Origin: Nesterenkonia halotolerans
Lineage (GTDB): Bacteria > Actinomycetota > Actinomycetes > Actinomycetales > Micrococcaceae
Length of the DNA: 64,000 nucleotides
Direction: 5' to 3'
Assembly (NCBI RefSeq): GCF_014874065.1
Contig: NZ_JADBEE010000002.1
Location: forward strand, 667,166-731,165
The position numbers and the translations under genes are program-made. The notes under the pieces are model-generated. The model saw nothing but the letters and a program-made list of their open reading frames with translations, had not been told where the DNA came from and ran no database searches. Below are positions 7,584-16,945 of this stretch, piece by piece (positions within the stretch are counted from its first letter, which is position 1; each line of letters begins with the position of its first letter).

Positions 7584-8704
7584 TCCTCTCCGACGTTCAC
7601 CGGGGTCTTGTCGCTGACCTCGTGCGTCGCATACAGGGCCGCGGCGACGACGTCATGGACGTCCCCGGCATTGACATAGGCCTCGCGCTGGTGCTGCGCG
7701 CCGTTGCCGGTGCGCAGGATCTCGGCGACCATGCCGGTGACCTGCTCGAGCTCGCCGTACTCGACGAGCACCGGGGTCACCATCTCCAGCAGCTCGGAGA
7801 CCACCTCCGCGGCCGGCCCGGGAAACCCGGTGTGGGGGCTCACCAGAGCTCTCCCCAGACCGCAGCGGCTGGCCCGCCACGTCCAGGCGCGGAGCACGGC
7901 CGTCTCCACCTGCAGCGGCGGGGCACCGGCACTCCATTGGCGTGCTGCGGTCTCGACCAGCGCGCGGATCAGCGCGGCGAGCACCGCTGCGTGGGTCGCG
8001 TAGAGGCAGACGTCGGTGACGCGGATCTCCAGTGTGGAGTGGGGATCGCAGAGCCGGGCGTCGGAGTAGAGCATCCCTTCATCCAGCGGCACCCCGGATC
8101 TCAACAGCGACTCTCGCTGGCGGTCATAGCTCTCGATGCTGCCGAAGGCGTCCGGAGGGCCTGTGTTGGGCCACCTGCTCCAGAGCTGGTTGCGGTAGCT
8201 GTGGAAGGCGGTGTCGCTGCCGTTCCAGAAGGGGGAGTTGCTGCTCAGGGCGAGCAGTGTGGGCAGCCAGACGCGAATGCGGTCCAGCACCGCCACCGCT
8301 TCCGCGCGTGATGCCACATCCACATGGACGTGCATCCCACCGGTGAGCTGCTGGACGGCGGTGATCCCCGTCCACTCTGCGATCCGTTGGAAGCGCGGGT
8401 TCGGGACCAGGTGAGGTGTCACGGCGCCCGGTGTCGTAGCGAGCGCCACTGCGCGCGCACCGAAGGCCGAAGCCGCGTCATCGGCCCAGCTCCGTCCCAC
8501 CCGGAGGCACTCGAGCTGATCATCCAAGGTGAGCTGGGGAGGGTAGACGATCTCGAGCTGCTCCTGCTGGAACTCGGCCGTCATCTCATGGCCGGTCTCG
8601 GGTCGCGGACCGTGACGCTGCGCCACCTTCCAGCCCCACGGCACTGGTTCCAGCTCGGAGGCATCCACCAGCAGCAGTTCTTCTTCAACGCCAAACATCC
8701 GCAC
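7580..8704 (-). CDS. YbdK-type carboxylate-amine ligase (glutamate-cysteine ligase 2 superfamily)
   Basis: About 374 residues. The diagnostic start GVEEELLLVD is followed by QQEQLEIVYPPQ, GGMHVHVDVASR (about residues 123-134) and WSRWPNTGPP, all typical of ATP-dependent carboxylate-amine ligases of the GCS2 fold. Whether it makes gamma-glutamylcysteine or another amide cannot be told. A GTG at 8704 is favoured because GAAGGA sits 7 bases upstream and the family usually starts just before GVEEE; a GTG at 8719 and an ATG at 8698 are alternatives. A possible -10, TACAGT, lies on the minus strand at 8749-8744. Confidence 0.82.
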   Translation of the reverse strand: MRMFGVEEELLLVDASELEPVPWGWKVAQRHGPRPETGHEMTAEFQQEQLEIVYPPQLTLDDQLECLRVGRSWADDAASAFGARAVALATTPGAVTPHLVPNPRFQRIAEWTGITAVQQLTGGMHVHVDVASRAEAVAVLDRIRVWLPTLLALSSNSPFWNGSDTAFHSYRNQLWSRWPNTGPPDAFGSIESYDRQRESLLRSGVPLDEGMLYSDARLCDPHSTLEIRVTDVCLYATHAAVLAALIRALVETAARQWSAGAPPLQVETAVLRAWTWRASRCGLGRALVSPHTGFPGPAAEVVSELLEMVTPVLVEYGELEQVTGMVAEILRTGNGAQHQREAYVNAGDVHDVVAAALYATHEVSDKTPVNVGED

Positions 8705-8775
8705 GGGCCGTTCCTTCACCCTTGAAAGTGGTTCGATGCGCTGACTGTACTCCGGATCCCTGAGACGCAGAAGGG

Positions 8776-9585
8776 TCAGCCGCGGAAACTGTCCGGGTGC
8801 CCGCCGCGGCGTCCTTCCTCACCCTTGTCGAGGCTGGCGATGCCGGTCATATCCTGCGGGCTGAGCTCGAAGCTGTAGATCTCACGGTTGCTCGCAATCC
8901 GCTCCGGGGTGTTGCTCTTCGGGATGGCCACCACCCCGCGCTGCAGGTGCCAGCGCAGCATCACCTGTGCCGGGGTGACGCCGAGGCGCTGGGCGATCTC
9001 CGTCAGGATCGGTTCCCCGAACTGATCCGTGCGCGCCAGCGGGCTCCACGCCTGGACCGCGATCCCGTGATCCTGGCAGTACTGGAGGACCTCGTCATTG
9101 GGGAAGTAGGGGTGCATCTCGATCTGGTTGACCGCCGGCGCCACCCCGGTGGCGTCGATCAGGCGCTGCAGGTGCTCGGGCTGGAAGTTCGAGACGCCGA
9201 CGGCGCGGGCCCGGCCCGACTCGGCCAGTTCCAGCATGGCCTTCCAGGTGTCCACGTAGTCGATCTCCAGCATGGGCATCGGCCAGTGGATCAGGAACAG
9301 ATCGACGTAGTCGAAGCCGAGGCGCTCCAGCGAGGCCGCGAAGGTCTCCTGCACGGCCGCGGGGGCATGGTGGCCATTGTTGAGCTTGGTGGTCACGAAG
9401 ACCTCTTCGCGGGGGACCTCCGAGAGCCTGACCGCTTCCCCGACCTCGGCCTCATTGCCGTACATCTGTGCGGTGTCCAGGAGCCGGTAGCCGGCCTGAA
9501 GGGCGTGCACCACGGCCTCGGTGCTGGTCTTGCCGGTGCCGAAACCGATCTCGGGCATCTGCGTTCCTGAGTTGAGCTGGATCAT
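8776..9585 (-). CDS. Aldo/keto reductase, 2,5-diketo-gluconate reductase type
   Basis: This 269-residue protein has the classic AKR layout: GFGTGKT at the start, LDTAQMYGNEAEVG carrying catalytic Asp and Tyr (about residues 36-49), VTTKLNN with Lys, DLFLIHWP with His, VNQIEMHPY, and the cofactor motif VAIPKSNTPERIASN near the end. The family reduces small aldehydes and ketones with NADPH. The ATG at 9585 is preceded six bases upstream by a minus-strand TAGGAT (9597-9592), so it is probably leaderless. It is the second of three AKR genes within 7.5 kb, and they are not close copies of each other. Confidence 0.87.
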   Translation of the reverse strand: MIQLNSGTQMPEIGFGTGKTSTEAVVHALQAGYRLLDTAQMYGNEAEVGEAVRLSEVPREEVFVTTKLNNGHHAPAAVQETFAASLERLGFDYVDLFLIHWPMPMLEIDYVDTWKAMLELAESGRARAVGVSNFQPEHLQRLIDATGVAPAVNQIEMHPYFPNDEVLQYCQDHGIAVQAWSPLARTDQFGEPILTEIAQRLGVTPAQVMLRWHLQRGVVAIPKSNTPERIASNREIYSFELSPQDMTGIASLDKGEEGRRGGHPDSFRG

Positions 9586-9651
9586 GCCGCGATCCTACGC
9601 GGATCGCCGAGCTGTGGAATAGATGATGCTCTTCTGGAGGTTGCCAGAAGT

Positions 9652-10572
9652 ATGCGTGCAATGACTTATTCAGAATATGGCGAACCGAACACCCTTGAAC
9701 TGAGCGAGCTTGATCTGCCGAAGGTGGGCCCCGGGGCCGTGCTGATCAAGATCGAGCGCGCCTCCGTGAACCCGGTGGACTGGAAGGTCATGTCCGGTGG
9801 CCTCGACGGGCTCATGGACGTGGTCTTCCCCGCCATCCCCGGCTGGGACGTCTCCGGCGTGATCGAGCAGCTCGGTCCAGATGTGCCGGAGTTCTCCGTG
9901 GGTGACCGTGTGGCCTCCTACGCCCGCAAGGAATTCATCCATGGCGGCACCTACGCCGAGTATGTCGCCGTGCCGGCGGATTCGGTGGCCAAGATCCCCG
10001 ATGGCGTGGACTTCGATTCCGCCGCGGGCCTGCCGCTGGCCGGGCTGACCGCCCTGCGCGCGCTGGAGACCCTCGAGGTCACCTCGGCGGACACGCTGCT
10101 GATCCACGCTGCCTCCGGCGGCGTGGGCCACCTCGCGGCTCAGCTGGCCGTGGAGCGCGGGGCCACGGTCCTGGGCACCGCCTCAGAGAAGAACCACGCG
10201 AAGCTCCGCGAACTGGGCGTGACCCCGCTGACCTACGGCGAGGGCCTCACCGACCGGGTGCGCGAGGCGGCCCCGAACGGCGTCACCGCAGTGGCCGACT
10301 TCGTCGGCGGCGTCCTTGAGGACACGCTGGCAGTCCTCGACGACGGCGGCCGGCACGTCTCGGTCGCCGATCCCTCCGTGCTGGAGCACGGCGGCCAGTG
10401 GCTCTGGGTCCGCCCCGACGGGCCACGACTGCGGACCCTGCTCGAGAAGGTCGCGGCCGACACCCTCCGCGTGGACGTGGATCGCGTCTTCCCGCTCGAG
10501 GAGTCCGCCGCGGCGATGGAGGCCAACCAGTCCGGCTCCAATGGCAAGATACTCATCGACACCACCCGCTGA
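9652..10572 (+). CDS. Zinc-independent NADP-dependent quinone-oxidoreductase-type MDR protein
   Basis: This 306-residue medium-chain dehydrogenase/reductase has an N-terminal GroES-like domain (VNPVDWKVMSG; PGWDVSGVIEQLG) and a Rossmann domain with LLIHAASGGVGHLAAQLA near residue 148-165. The structural-zinc cysteines of alcohol dehydrogenases are absent, as expected for the quinone oxidoreductase branch. It ends with the usual AAAMEANQSGSNGKILI. The start ATG at 9652 has GGAGG at 9636-9640, somewhat far upstream. The substrate is unknown; quinones or enones are typical. Confidence 0.86.
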   Translation: MRAMTYSEYGEPNTLELSELDLPKVGPGAVLIKIERASVNPVDWKVMSGGLDGLMDVVFPAIPGWDVSGVIEQLGPDVPEFSVGDRVASYARKEFIHGGTYAEYVAVPADSVAKIPDGVDFDSAAGLPLAGLTALRALETLEVTSADTLLIHAASGGVGHLAAQLAVERGATVLGTASEKNHAKLRELGVTPLTYGEGLTDRVREAAPNGVTAVADFVGGVLEDTLAVLDDGGRHVSVADPSVLEHGGQWLWVRPDGPRLRTLLEKVAADTLRVDVDRVFPLEESAAAMEANQSGSNGKILIDTTR

Positions 10573-10723
10573 GCATGAACATCCGGTGGACCACCTTGTG
10601 TGAACTACCGCTGAGACGCCAGCAGTACTAGCCTGACCACGTGAGGTCTCATCCCAGGGGGAGAGGACCAACCGGTTCTTCTGTGAGGCCAGCCATGGTC
10701 GCCAACCACAGAGAAGAGTTGCG

Positions 10724-12934
10724 ATGAACGACATCCACATCCCAGGAGCACCCCAGGCCGAACCGCCGGCCGCAGAGCAGCCGGTGAAGCCCCGTGGACC
10801 GCTGCCTCCGAAGCAGGATCAGCGTGCTGCAGCGCCGGTCAGCCCGACCGGCGCCGAGGTGCCCGGCAGCGACGCGGGCCGGGCCCAGCAGGGCGAGTAC
10901 CTGACCACCGCCCAGGGTGCCCGAGTCCGCGACACCGACCACTCGCTGAAGGCCGGCAGCCGAGGCCCGGTCCTGCTGCAGGACCACCACCTGCGCGAGA
11001 AGATCATGCATTTCGACCATGAGCGCATCCCGGAGCGCGTGGTCCACGCTCGTGGTGCCGCGGCGCACGGAATCTTCGAGTCCTACGGCACCGCTGGCCA
11101 CCTCACCCAGGCGAAGTTCCTGGCAGAGAAGACCACCACCAAGGTGTTCACCCGGTTCTCCACGGTGCTGGGCAGCCGCGGCTCCGCGGACACGGTCCGC
11201 GACACCCGTGGCTTCTCCACCAAGTTCTACACCGAAGAGGGCAACTACGACCTCGTCGGCAACAACATCCCGGTGTTCTTCATCCAGGACGCGATCAAGT
11301 TCCCCGACATCATCCACGCGGGCAAGCCGCATCCGGACCGGGAGATCCCGCAGGCCCAGAGCGCCCACGACACCTTCTGGGACTTCGTCTCGCTGCACAC
11401 CGAAGCGCAGCATCACACCATTTGGAACATGTCCGACCGCGGCATCCCGCGCTCGCTGCGCATGATGGAAGGCTTCGGGGTCCACACCTTCCGGCTGGTC
11501 AACGCCGAGGGTGGGTCCTCGCTGGTGAAGTTCCACTGGAAGCCCAAGCTCGGCGTGCACTCCATCACCTGGGAAGAGGCGCTGATGACCAACGGCGTGG
11601 ACCCGGACTTCCACCGCCGGGACCTCGCCGACGCCATCGAGGCCGGAGCGTTCCCGGAATGGGAGCTCGGCGTGCAGGTCTTCCCGGACAGCGAAGATCA
11701 GATGTTCCATGGCATCGACCTGCTCGACCCCACCAAGTTCGTGCCCGAGGAGCTCGCCGAGGTGCAGATGCTCGGCAAGATGACCCTGAACGCCAATCCG
11801 CAGAACTACTTCGCGGAGACCGAGCAGGTGGCCTTTCACCCCGGCCACCTGGTTCCCGGCATCGAGGTCACCAACGATCCGCTGCTGCAGGGCCGGCTCT
11901 TCTCCTACCTGGACACGCAGATCACCCGTCTGGGGGGCCCGAACTTCGCCCAGATCCCGATCAACCGGCCGCACGCACCGGTCAACGACATGCTCCGCGA
12001 CGGCTACCACCAGACCGCGGACCATGCCGGCGTCGCCCCGTACCACCCGAACTCCTTCGACGGGGGCAACCCGTACCCGGTCAAGGACATCGAGGAGTCC
12101 GCAAGTGCGCCCAGCGCGCTGATCGACTTCCCGGAGCCGGTGTCCGAGAGCGTGAAGATCCGCGAGAGCCCGCAGAGCTTCGATGACCACTACACCCAGG
12201 TCACGATGTTCTACCGCAGCCTCACGCGCACCGAGCAGCTGCACGTGATCCAGGCGTACACCTTCGAGCTCGGCAAGTGCTACGAGCCGGTGATCAAGGA
12301 GCGCCAGCTGCAGCAGCTCACGCACATCGATGCAGACCTCGCGGCGGGCGTGGCCGAGGGTCTCGGGCTTCCCGTGCCGGAGCCGCTGCAGGCGCCGGTC
12401 GAGCCCGAGGTGCTCAGCCCCGTGCTCTCCCAGCTGGGCCAGACCTGGCCCATCGAGGGTCGGCTGGTCGGCGTCGTCGTCGATGAGTCCACCGACGTCG
12501 CAGCGGTCCAGAAGGTCCGCAAGGCCATCGACGGGCAGGACATGGTGCCGCTGGTGGTCGCCCCCACCGGTGCGCCGCTCTCCGACGGCACGCCGCCGCA
12601 GCGCACGTACCTGACCGCACGCTCGATCGAGTTCGACGCGATCGTGTTCCTCACCGCCTCTGCTGCCGGCGCCGCCGGGGACTCGCCCGACGGCGATCAC
12701 AAGCTCGGCGATCCGACCGGGGATCCGCAGGTCGATCCACGGCTGACGCTGATGGCGGCTGAGGCCTACCGGCACGGCAAGGCAGTGGTCTTCACCGATG
12801 GCTCCCCGCTGCTGAGCGCGAGCGGCGTCTCCACCAGTGCGCCGGGCGTGCTCGTCGGCACACCGGAGAAGCTCACGGATGAGCTGTTCACGCTCATGGG
12901 CGCGCACCGCGCCTGGGAGCGCTTCGCCGCCTGA
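10724..12934 (+). CDS. katE: Large-subunit (clade 2) catalase
   Basis: This 736-residue cytoplasmic catalase disproportionates hydrogen peroxide. The N-terminal arm is Pro-rich. The core has [16 protein letters not shown] with the distal catalytic His, [27 protein letters not shown] substrate-channel sequence, [11 protein letters not shown] with the catalytic Asn, and the proximal haem tyrosine in [11 protein letters not shown]-terminal DJ-1/class I amidotransferase-like domain (about 580-736) marks the large-subunit clade. A possible -10, TACTAG, lies at 10626-10631, which would give a leader of nearly 90 bases. The length is normal for HPII-type enzymes. Confidence 0.95.
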   Translation: MNDIHIPGAPQAEPPAAEQPVKPRGPLPPKQDQRAAAPVSPTGAEVPGSDAGRAQQGEYLTTAQGARVRDTDHSLKAGSRGPVLLQDHHLREKIMHFDHERIPERVVHARGAAAHGIFESYGTAGHLTQAKFLAEKTTTKVFTRFSTVLGSRGSADTVRDTRGFSTKFYTEEGNYDLVGNNIPVFFIQDAIKFPDIIHAGKPHPDREIPQAQSAHDTFWDFVSLHTEAQHHTIWNMSDRGIPRSLRMMEGFGVHTFRLVNAEGGSSLVKFHWKPKLGVHSITWEEALMTNGVDPDFHRRDLADAIEAGAFPEWELGVQVFPDSEDQMFHGIDLLDPTKFVPEELAEVQMLGKMTLNANPQNYFAETEQVAFHPGHLVPGIEVTNDPLLQGRLFSYLDTQITRLGGPNFAQIPINRPHAPVNDMLRDGYHQTADHAGVAPYHPNSFDGGNPYPVKDIEESASAPSALIDFPEPVSESVKIRESPQSFDDHYTQVTMFYRSLTRTEQLHVIQAYTFELGKCYEPVIKERQLQQLTHIDADLAAGVAEGLGLPVPEPLQAPVEPEVLSPVLSQLGQTWPIEGRLVGVVVDESTDVAAVQKVRKAIDGQDMVPLVVAPTGAPLSDGTPPQRTYLTARSIEFDAIVFLTASAAGAAGDSPDGDHKLGDPTGDPQVDPRLTLMAAEAYRHGKAVVFTDGSPLLSASGVSTSAPGVLVGTPEKLTDELFTLMGAHRAWERFAA

Positions 12935-12961
12935 TCCGCGCGGTGTGATCCGCGCTGGTTG

Positions 12962-13019
12962 ACGCGCATCGGCCCCTTCACGAGACGCCTCGGCGTCTTG
13001 CGGAGGGGCCGATGCGCGT
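12962..13019 (+). terminator. Long hairpin terminator after the catalase gene
   Basis: A perfect 16-bp inverted repeat, ACGCGCATCGGCCCCT at 12962-12977 and its complement at 13004-13019, encloses a second hairpin (AGACGC/GCGTCT around 12983-12998). There is no T-tract, which is common for terminators in high-GC actinobacteria. It separates the catalase gene from the next reductase. Confidence 0.75.
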
Positions 13020-13066
13020 GGCCATGACAACGCCCAGTTCAGGCCGCAGCGCAGTATCCTGCTCAG

Positions 13067-13996
13067 ATGAGAACCCTCGAGCTTCCCGCCGCCGGACTGA
13101 CCGCCTCCCAGCTGGTGCTGGGGCTCATGCGGATCAATGACAAGACCGATGCCCAGATCCGTGAGCTCTACACCCGCGCCCGCGAGGCAGGTGTGGACCT
13201 GCTCGATCATGCCGACATCTACGGGGACGGCCCGCACCACTGCGAACGCCGCTTCGCCGAGGCCGTGCAGCTCTCCAGCGCTGAGCGGGAGCAGGTGATG
13301 ATCCAGTCCAAGGTCGGCATCATCAAGGACGGCCCCAGCTACGACTTCTCCTACGAGCACATCATGACCGAGGTGGAGGGCTCCCTGCAGGCGCTGCAGA
13401 CCGACTACCTCGACATTCTGCTGCTGCACCGGCCTGATCCACTGGTCGAGCCCGAAGAGGTCGCCCGCGCGTTCGAGGAGCTCCATGCCGCCGGCAAGGT
13501 GCGTCACTTCGGCGTCTCGAACCATACGGTGGGGCAGATCGAGCTGCTCCGCACCGCCGTGCAGCAGCCGCTGGTGGCGAATCAGGTGCAGCTCTCCGTG
13601 GTGCACGCCCCGATCCTCACCGAGGGGATGCAGGCCAACACGCTGGCCCAGACCGAGCAGAGCACCCCCGCCGGGTCCGACATCGTGGAGTACTGCCGAC
13701 GCAACGGCATCACCCTTCAGGCCTGGTCCCCGTATCAGTCACCCCACGGGGTCTTCATCGACAACCCTGCGTACCCCGAGCTCAACACCACGCTCGCCCG
13801 GCTGGCGGAGAAATACTCCGTGACGCCCACGGGCATCGCCACCGCGTGGCTGACCCGTCACCCGGCAGGCATCCAGGTCGTGCTCGGCACCACGCAGGGC
13901 GGCCGGGTCGAGGAGGCCGCGGCCGGGGCCGAGCTCAGACTGACCCGTGCTGAGTGGTACGAGCTCCTCCGCGCGGCCGGGCACAAGCTGCCCTGA
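13067..13996 (+). CDS. Aldo/keto reductase, YdhF-like
   Basis: This 309-residue AKR has VDLLDHADIYGDG with catalytic Asp and Tyr (about residues 44-56), IQSKVGI with Lys, DILLLHRPDPL with His, and GVSNHTVGQIELL. It resembles the YdhF group of oxidoreductases whose physiological substrates are unknown. TATCCT at 13055-13060, six bases before the ATG, indicates a leaderless transcript. It converges on the YitT-type gene with only 16 bases between stops. Confidence 0.85.
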   Translation: MRTLELPAAGLTASQLVLGLMRINDKTDAQIRELYTRAREAGVDLLDHADIYGDGPHHCERRFAEAVQLSSAEREQVMIQSKVGIIKDGPSYDFSYEHIMTEVEGSLQALQTDYLDILLLHRPDPLVEPEEVARAFEELHAAGKVRHFGVSNHTVGQIELLRTAVQQPLVANQVQLSVVHAPILTEGMQANTLAQTEQSTPAGSDIVEYCRRNGITLQAWSPYQSPHGVFIDNPAYPELNTTLARLAEKYSVTPTGIATAWLTRHPAGIQVVLGTTQGGRVEEAAAGAELRLTRAEWYELLRAAGHKLP

Positions 13997-14012
13997 CCCT
14001 CGGGTGACCTGC

Positions 14013-14645
14013 TCAGGCGCGGTAGCGCTCCGGGCGGTGGTTCAGCGCCAGGACCAGGTTCAGCAGCACCGCTCCCAGGGCGGAGTACAGCACGTTCAGC
14101 GGGGGGACGACGGTCAGGGCGAGCAGGATGACGACGACGTCGAGGCCCATCTGCACGTATCCGGCGCGCAGTCCGAGGCGCTCTTGCGCCACCAGAGCCA
14201 CGATGTTGAACCCACCCAGGCTGGCGCCGTGGCGGAAGACGGCTAGCAGTCCCATGCCGACCAGGACGTTGCCGGCCGGCACGCCGTAGAGCGGGTTGAG
14301 TTCAGGCAGCGAGAGCATCGGGCCGTGCAGCAGCGCGTAGCCGGAGACGATGGCCACCGCGGCGACTGTCTTCAGCGTGAAGGTCCAGCCCTTCTTCCAG
14401 ATCGCCAGGGCGAAGAACGGCAGGTTCACCAGCAGGAACAGCCAGGAGAAGTTCAACGGGGTGGCGTAGGTCAGCAGCAGCGCGAGTCCGGCGGTGCCTC
14501 CGGTCACGGCCTCGGACTGCTGGAGCACGTAGAGCCCCAGCGAGGCGAGAAACGTGCCGATCAGCACCCCGAAGACATCTTCCGCCGGAGAATGCGGGAT
14601 GGTGGTGTCCTCGGGCCATGGGGGGATGTTCTTGGATCCGGACAT
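14013..14645 (-). CDS. YitT-family membrane protein
   Basis: The protein is about 210 residues with five or six hydrophobic segments; the pattern GVLIGTFLASLGLYVLQQ, then VTGGTAGLALLL and HGASLGGFNIVALV, is typical of the YitT/YczE membrane family of unknown transport function. I chose the ATG at 14645 because minus-strand TATAAG (14660-14655) lies nine bases upstream. An in-frame ATG at 14690 would add 15 residues that look non-conserved. A strong palindrome at 14692-14712 lies just upstream and may be an operator. Confidence 0.8.
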   Translation of the reverse strand: MSGSKNIPPWPEDTTIPHSPAEDVFGVLIGTFLASLGLYVLQQSEAVTGGTAGLALLLTYATPLNFSWLFLLVNLPFFALAIWKKGWTFTLKTVAAVAIVSGYALLHGPMLSLPELNPLYGVPAGNVLVGMGLLAVFRHGASLGGFNIVALVAQERLGLRAGYVQMGLDVVVILLALTVVPPLNVLYSALGAVLLNLVLALNHRPERYRA

Positions 14646-14691
14646 GAGCGTCAGCTTATAGCCGCGCCATCCCGCGGCCTTCCGGTCCACC

Positions 14692-14712
14692 GTGAGAAGT
14701 GATCACTCTCAC
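14692..14712. promoter_or_regulatory. Near-perfect palindrome, probable operator
   Basis: The 21-base site has a perfect 10-bp core AGTGATCACT flanked by GTGAG and CTCAC, with one unpaired A in the left arm. It lies between the divergent YitT-type and SRPBCC genes, about 32 bases upstream of the inferred YitT -10 element. No T-tract follows. A dimeric regulator site (GntR- or TetR-like) is more likely than a terminator, but its regulator is unknown. Confidence 0.5.
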
Positions 14713-14811
14713 GCCGCGCCGAACTGGACCTGGAGGCACCGACATGCTGGACGCACCGGCACTTCTCCGGCGTAAGCTGAAGCTTCCAGACTTCGAATCG
14801 AGGACAGCGCC

Positions 14812-15333
14812 ATGGCTCCTATGACTCCTGCCCACGCGGCTCAGTTCGGTGAGAACGGCGCCGAAGACCTCGCCTATGACCCCGAGCACTGCGGACGCGT
14901 GGTCTGCTCCCGGGATGTCATCCGGGCGATCCCTGCGGTGGTCTTCGAGTTCCTCGCCGATCCTGCCCTGCAGGTCGAGTTCGACGGCAATGACAATCTC
15001 TCGGCCGCCGAGCAGGGGCAGCGCGTCCATGGCGTCGGGGACATCTTCACCATGGCGCTGACCAACGGCAAGGTTCGGGAGAACCATGTGGTGGAGTTCC
15101 TGGAGGGAGAGCTCATTGCGTGGAAGCCCTCGACCATGGGCGAAGCCCCCGCCGGGCACCTGTGGCGCTGGGCGCTGGCAGCCACTGAGGATGGCGCCAC
15201 CGAGGTCACCCACACCTATGACTGGTCCCAGCTCCATGATCAGGAGCGCATGGCGCGGGCGAAGTCCACGACCTCAGCGATGCTGGCTCGCTCCGTCGCG
15301 CGCCTGAAGGCTGTGGTGGAGGCCTCCGCCTAA
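14812..15333 (+). CDS. SRPBCC (START-like fold) protein
   Basis: This 173-residue soluble protein has the helix-grip fold signature: VCSRDVIRAIPAVVFEFLADPALQ near residues 31-54, a strand ENHVVEFLEGELIAWKPS, the TEVTHTYDWSQL strand, and a long C-terminal helix. Members bind hydrophobic ligands or act as cyclases; the ligand is unknown here. The ATG is preceded by a GAGGA ribosome site. A palindrome at 14692-14712 may control it or its divergent neighbour. Confidence 0.78.
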   Translation: MAPMTPAHAAQFGENGAEDLAYDPEHCGRVVCSRDVIRAIPAVVFEFLADPALQVEFDGNDNLSAAEQGQRVHGVGDIFTMALTNGKVRENHVVEFLEGELIAWKPSTMGEAPAGHLWRWALAATEDGATEVTHTYDWSQLHDQERMARAKSTTSAMLARSVARLKAVVEASA

Positions 15334-15344
15334 GCTTGTGCTCC

Positions 15345-15806
15345 ATGGAGAGCCAGACCACCACCGAATTCACCAAGACCGTCGTCGCGGCCGCTCTGCT
15401 GCGCCGTCGCCCGGGATGTCAGGTCGAGCTCTTCATCGCCCGCCGCACCTCCCCGGAGTCGGTGGCGGGGATGTGGGAGTTTCCGGGCGGCAAGCTCGAA
15501 CCGGGGGAGACCCTGCATGAGGGTCTGCACCGTGAGCTTCTCGAGGAGCTGGGCGTCACGGTGGACCTCCATGAGGAGGTCAGTGCCGCTGGTCATCCCC
15601 AATTCCACCCGGAGGCAGGGTGGCGGCTGAAGGAGACGACGGCGATGCGGCTGTTCCGCGGGCAGGTGCTCGAGGGCGAGCCGTTCCCGCTGCAGGACCA
15701 TGATCGCGTGGACTGGGTGCCGGTGACGGATCGTCTCCGGGACTACCCCTGGATTCCCGCCGATCGACCGATCGTGGAACAGATTCTCAAAGACACGACC
15801 GCCTGA
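15345..15806 (+). CDS. NUDIX hydrolase, MutT-like
   Basis: About 153 residues. The complete NUDIX box G-x5-E-x7-RE-x2-EE-x-G is visible as GKLEPGE, then TLHEGLH, then RELLEELGV (about residues 46-69). It fits 8-oxo-dGTP or similar nucleotide diphosphatases of the MutT type that clean the nucleotide pool. I chose the ATG at 15345, with TAAGCT seven bases upstream, over a GTG at 15336. Downstream there is a hairpin and two LexA-like sites in a convergent gap. Confidence 0.82.
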   Translation: MESQTTTEFTKTVVAAALLRRRPGCQVELFIARRTSPESVAGMWEFPGGKLEPGETLHEGLHRELLEELGVTVDLHEEVSAAGHPQFHPEAGWRLKETTAMRLFRGQVLEGEPFPLQDHDRVDWVPVTDRLRDYPWIPADRPIVEQILKDTTA

Positions 15807-15836
15807 GCGACGACCCTGAGCTATGAGCATGGGGGA

Positions 15837-15876
15837 GATGCGCGCAGAAGCAGTGAGGAGGGCCTCCGCGCGCATC
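15837..15876. terminator. Hairpin after the NUDIX gene
   Basis: GATGCGCGC at 15837-15845 pairs perfectly with GCGCGCATC at 15868-15876, with a GC-rich interior that can pair further. It lies between convergent genes and could terminate either. No T-tract is present. Confidence 0.5.
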
Positions 15877-15900
15877 GCGCTTCCCATCGCGCAAAGCTAT

Positions 15901-15960
15901 TAGAACACCTATTCTACGCACCTGCAAGTGTCCAGACTTGTTTATCGAAGCTATGTTCTA
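15901..15960. promoter_or_regulatory. Two LexA (SOS) box-like palindromes
   Basis: TAGAACACCTATTCTA (15901-15916) and TCGAAGCTATGTTCTA (15945-15960) each resemble the actinobacterial LexA consensus with core GAAC-N4-GTTC, with one core mismatch each. They lie 28 bases apart in the gap between convergent genes, so no obvious downstream gene explains them. They could control an undetected small RNA or be degenerate. Confidence 0.35.
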
Positions 15961-15984
15961 GTCCTGATTCCTGTGAGAAAACTG

Positions 15985-16941
15985 TCAGAACGCAGGTTCG
16001 ATGGGCTCGTGCTTCGCTGCCTGCCGCGAGTGACGCTCCGCTCTGGCACGCCGCGCCTGGTTCACCCGGGGAAGCGCCCGCAGCGCCAGGATCACGGCGC
16101 CGGGAAGGGTGGAGGCCAGCGCCAGCAGCCCGTAGCTGACCGACGCCGTGACTCCCAGATGGGGCGCGAGTCCGGCGAGGGAGAAGGCCCAGGCGGCCGC
16201 GGCCTCGCGGGGCCCCCAGCCGCCGAAGCCCAGCGGCACTGACATGCCGGCGATGGCAATGGCTGCCAGTCCCGGAGCCCATGCGAGCGGAACGCTGGGG
16301 GAGACGGCGCCGATGGTGAGCGTGAACAGCGCCGCGAAGGCGGCCCAGCCCACCGCTGAGAGCAGCACGACCTGGGTGAGCTCCCCGCGCGAGAGCGGCC
16401 TCAGCCACCGCCAAGCGATGGCGACCGCGAGCGCCGCGACACCGAGCGCGGCCACCCCGAAGAGCGGAGCCACGGCCAGCAGGGCCAGCCCGGCGGCGCC
16501 GAAGGCCACCGCGGTGCCGGTGAGTCGCTCGGCGGCCATCGAGGCGAAAGCTCGGCCCAGCGCGCTGCGGCCCGCTGCGACATCCGCGTCGCTGCTGTCA
16601 TCGGCGGCGCGCAGCGCATCCCCGGCGAGACCACCGGGCAGCACGCCGTTGAGGAACGCAGCCTGCCAGCACCGTGCGACCGCGGGACCGAGACTCACGA
16701 CGATGTCGTGGTGCCCGGCGATCACGCGCCACCGAAGGGCCTGGGTCAGCACCCCGAGGCCGCCCAGGACAGCGGCGGCGGGGAAGCTCCACCAGGGAAG
16801 CATCCGGAACGCGTCGATGAACGGCGTGATGCCCCAGGCGTTGGCGAGGATCGCGAAGATTCCGACGGTCACCGCCACCTGCAGCACGGCGAAGAAGGCC
16901 ACGCGGCTCCGTGGTGCGCGGGTGGCGGCGGGGCTGCTCAC
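15985..16941 (-). CDS. UPF0104 (lysylphosphatidylglycerol synthase TM-like) membrane protein, flippase-like
   Basis: About 318 residues with eight or so hydrophobic segments. Conserved UPF0104 motifs are visible: FLNGVLPGGLAGDALRA and GFGGWGPREAAAAWAFS. The family is thought to flip or handle lipids and lipid-linked sugars. The GTG at 16941 begins five bases after the upstream methyltransferase stop; a longer frame to 17328 runs antiparallel through that gene's coding sequence and is rejected. It is the last gene of a five-gene coupled operon, so it may translocate the operon's product. Confidence 0.8.
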   Translation of the reverse strand: MSSPAATRAPRSRVAFFAVLQVAVTVGIFAILANAWGITPFIDAFRMLPWWSFPAAAVLGGLGVLTQALRWRVIAGHHDIVVSLGPAVARCWQAAFLNGVLPGGLAGDALRAADDSSDADVAAGRSALGRAFASMAAERLTGTAVAFGAAGLALLAVAPLFGVAALGVAALAVAIAWRWLRPLSRGELTQVVLLSAVGWAAFAALFTLTIGAVSPSVPLAWAPGLAAIAIAGMSVPLGFGGWGPREAAAAWAFSLAGLAPHLGVTASVSYGLLALASTLPGAVILALRALPRVNQARRARAERHSRQAAKHEPIEPAF

Positions 16942-16945
16942 GGTG

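Noticed and set aside
10649..13606. A 985-codon open frame on the minus strand opposite the catalase gene
   Set aside because: It is the mirror frame of a high-GC gene; its composition is His/Leu/Gly/Arg-rich without any recognisable domain, and it spans a terminator and two real genes.
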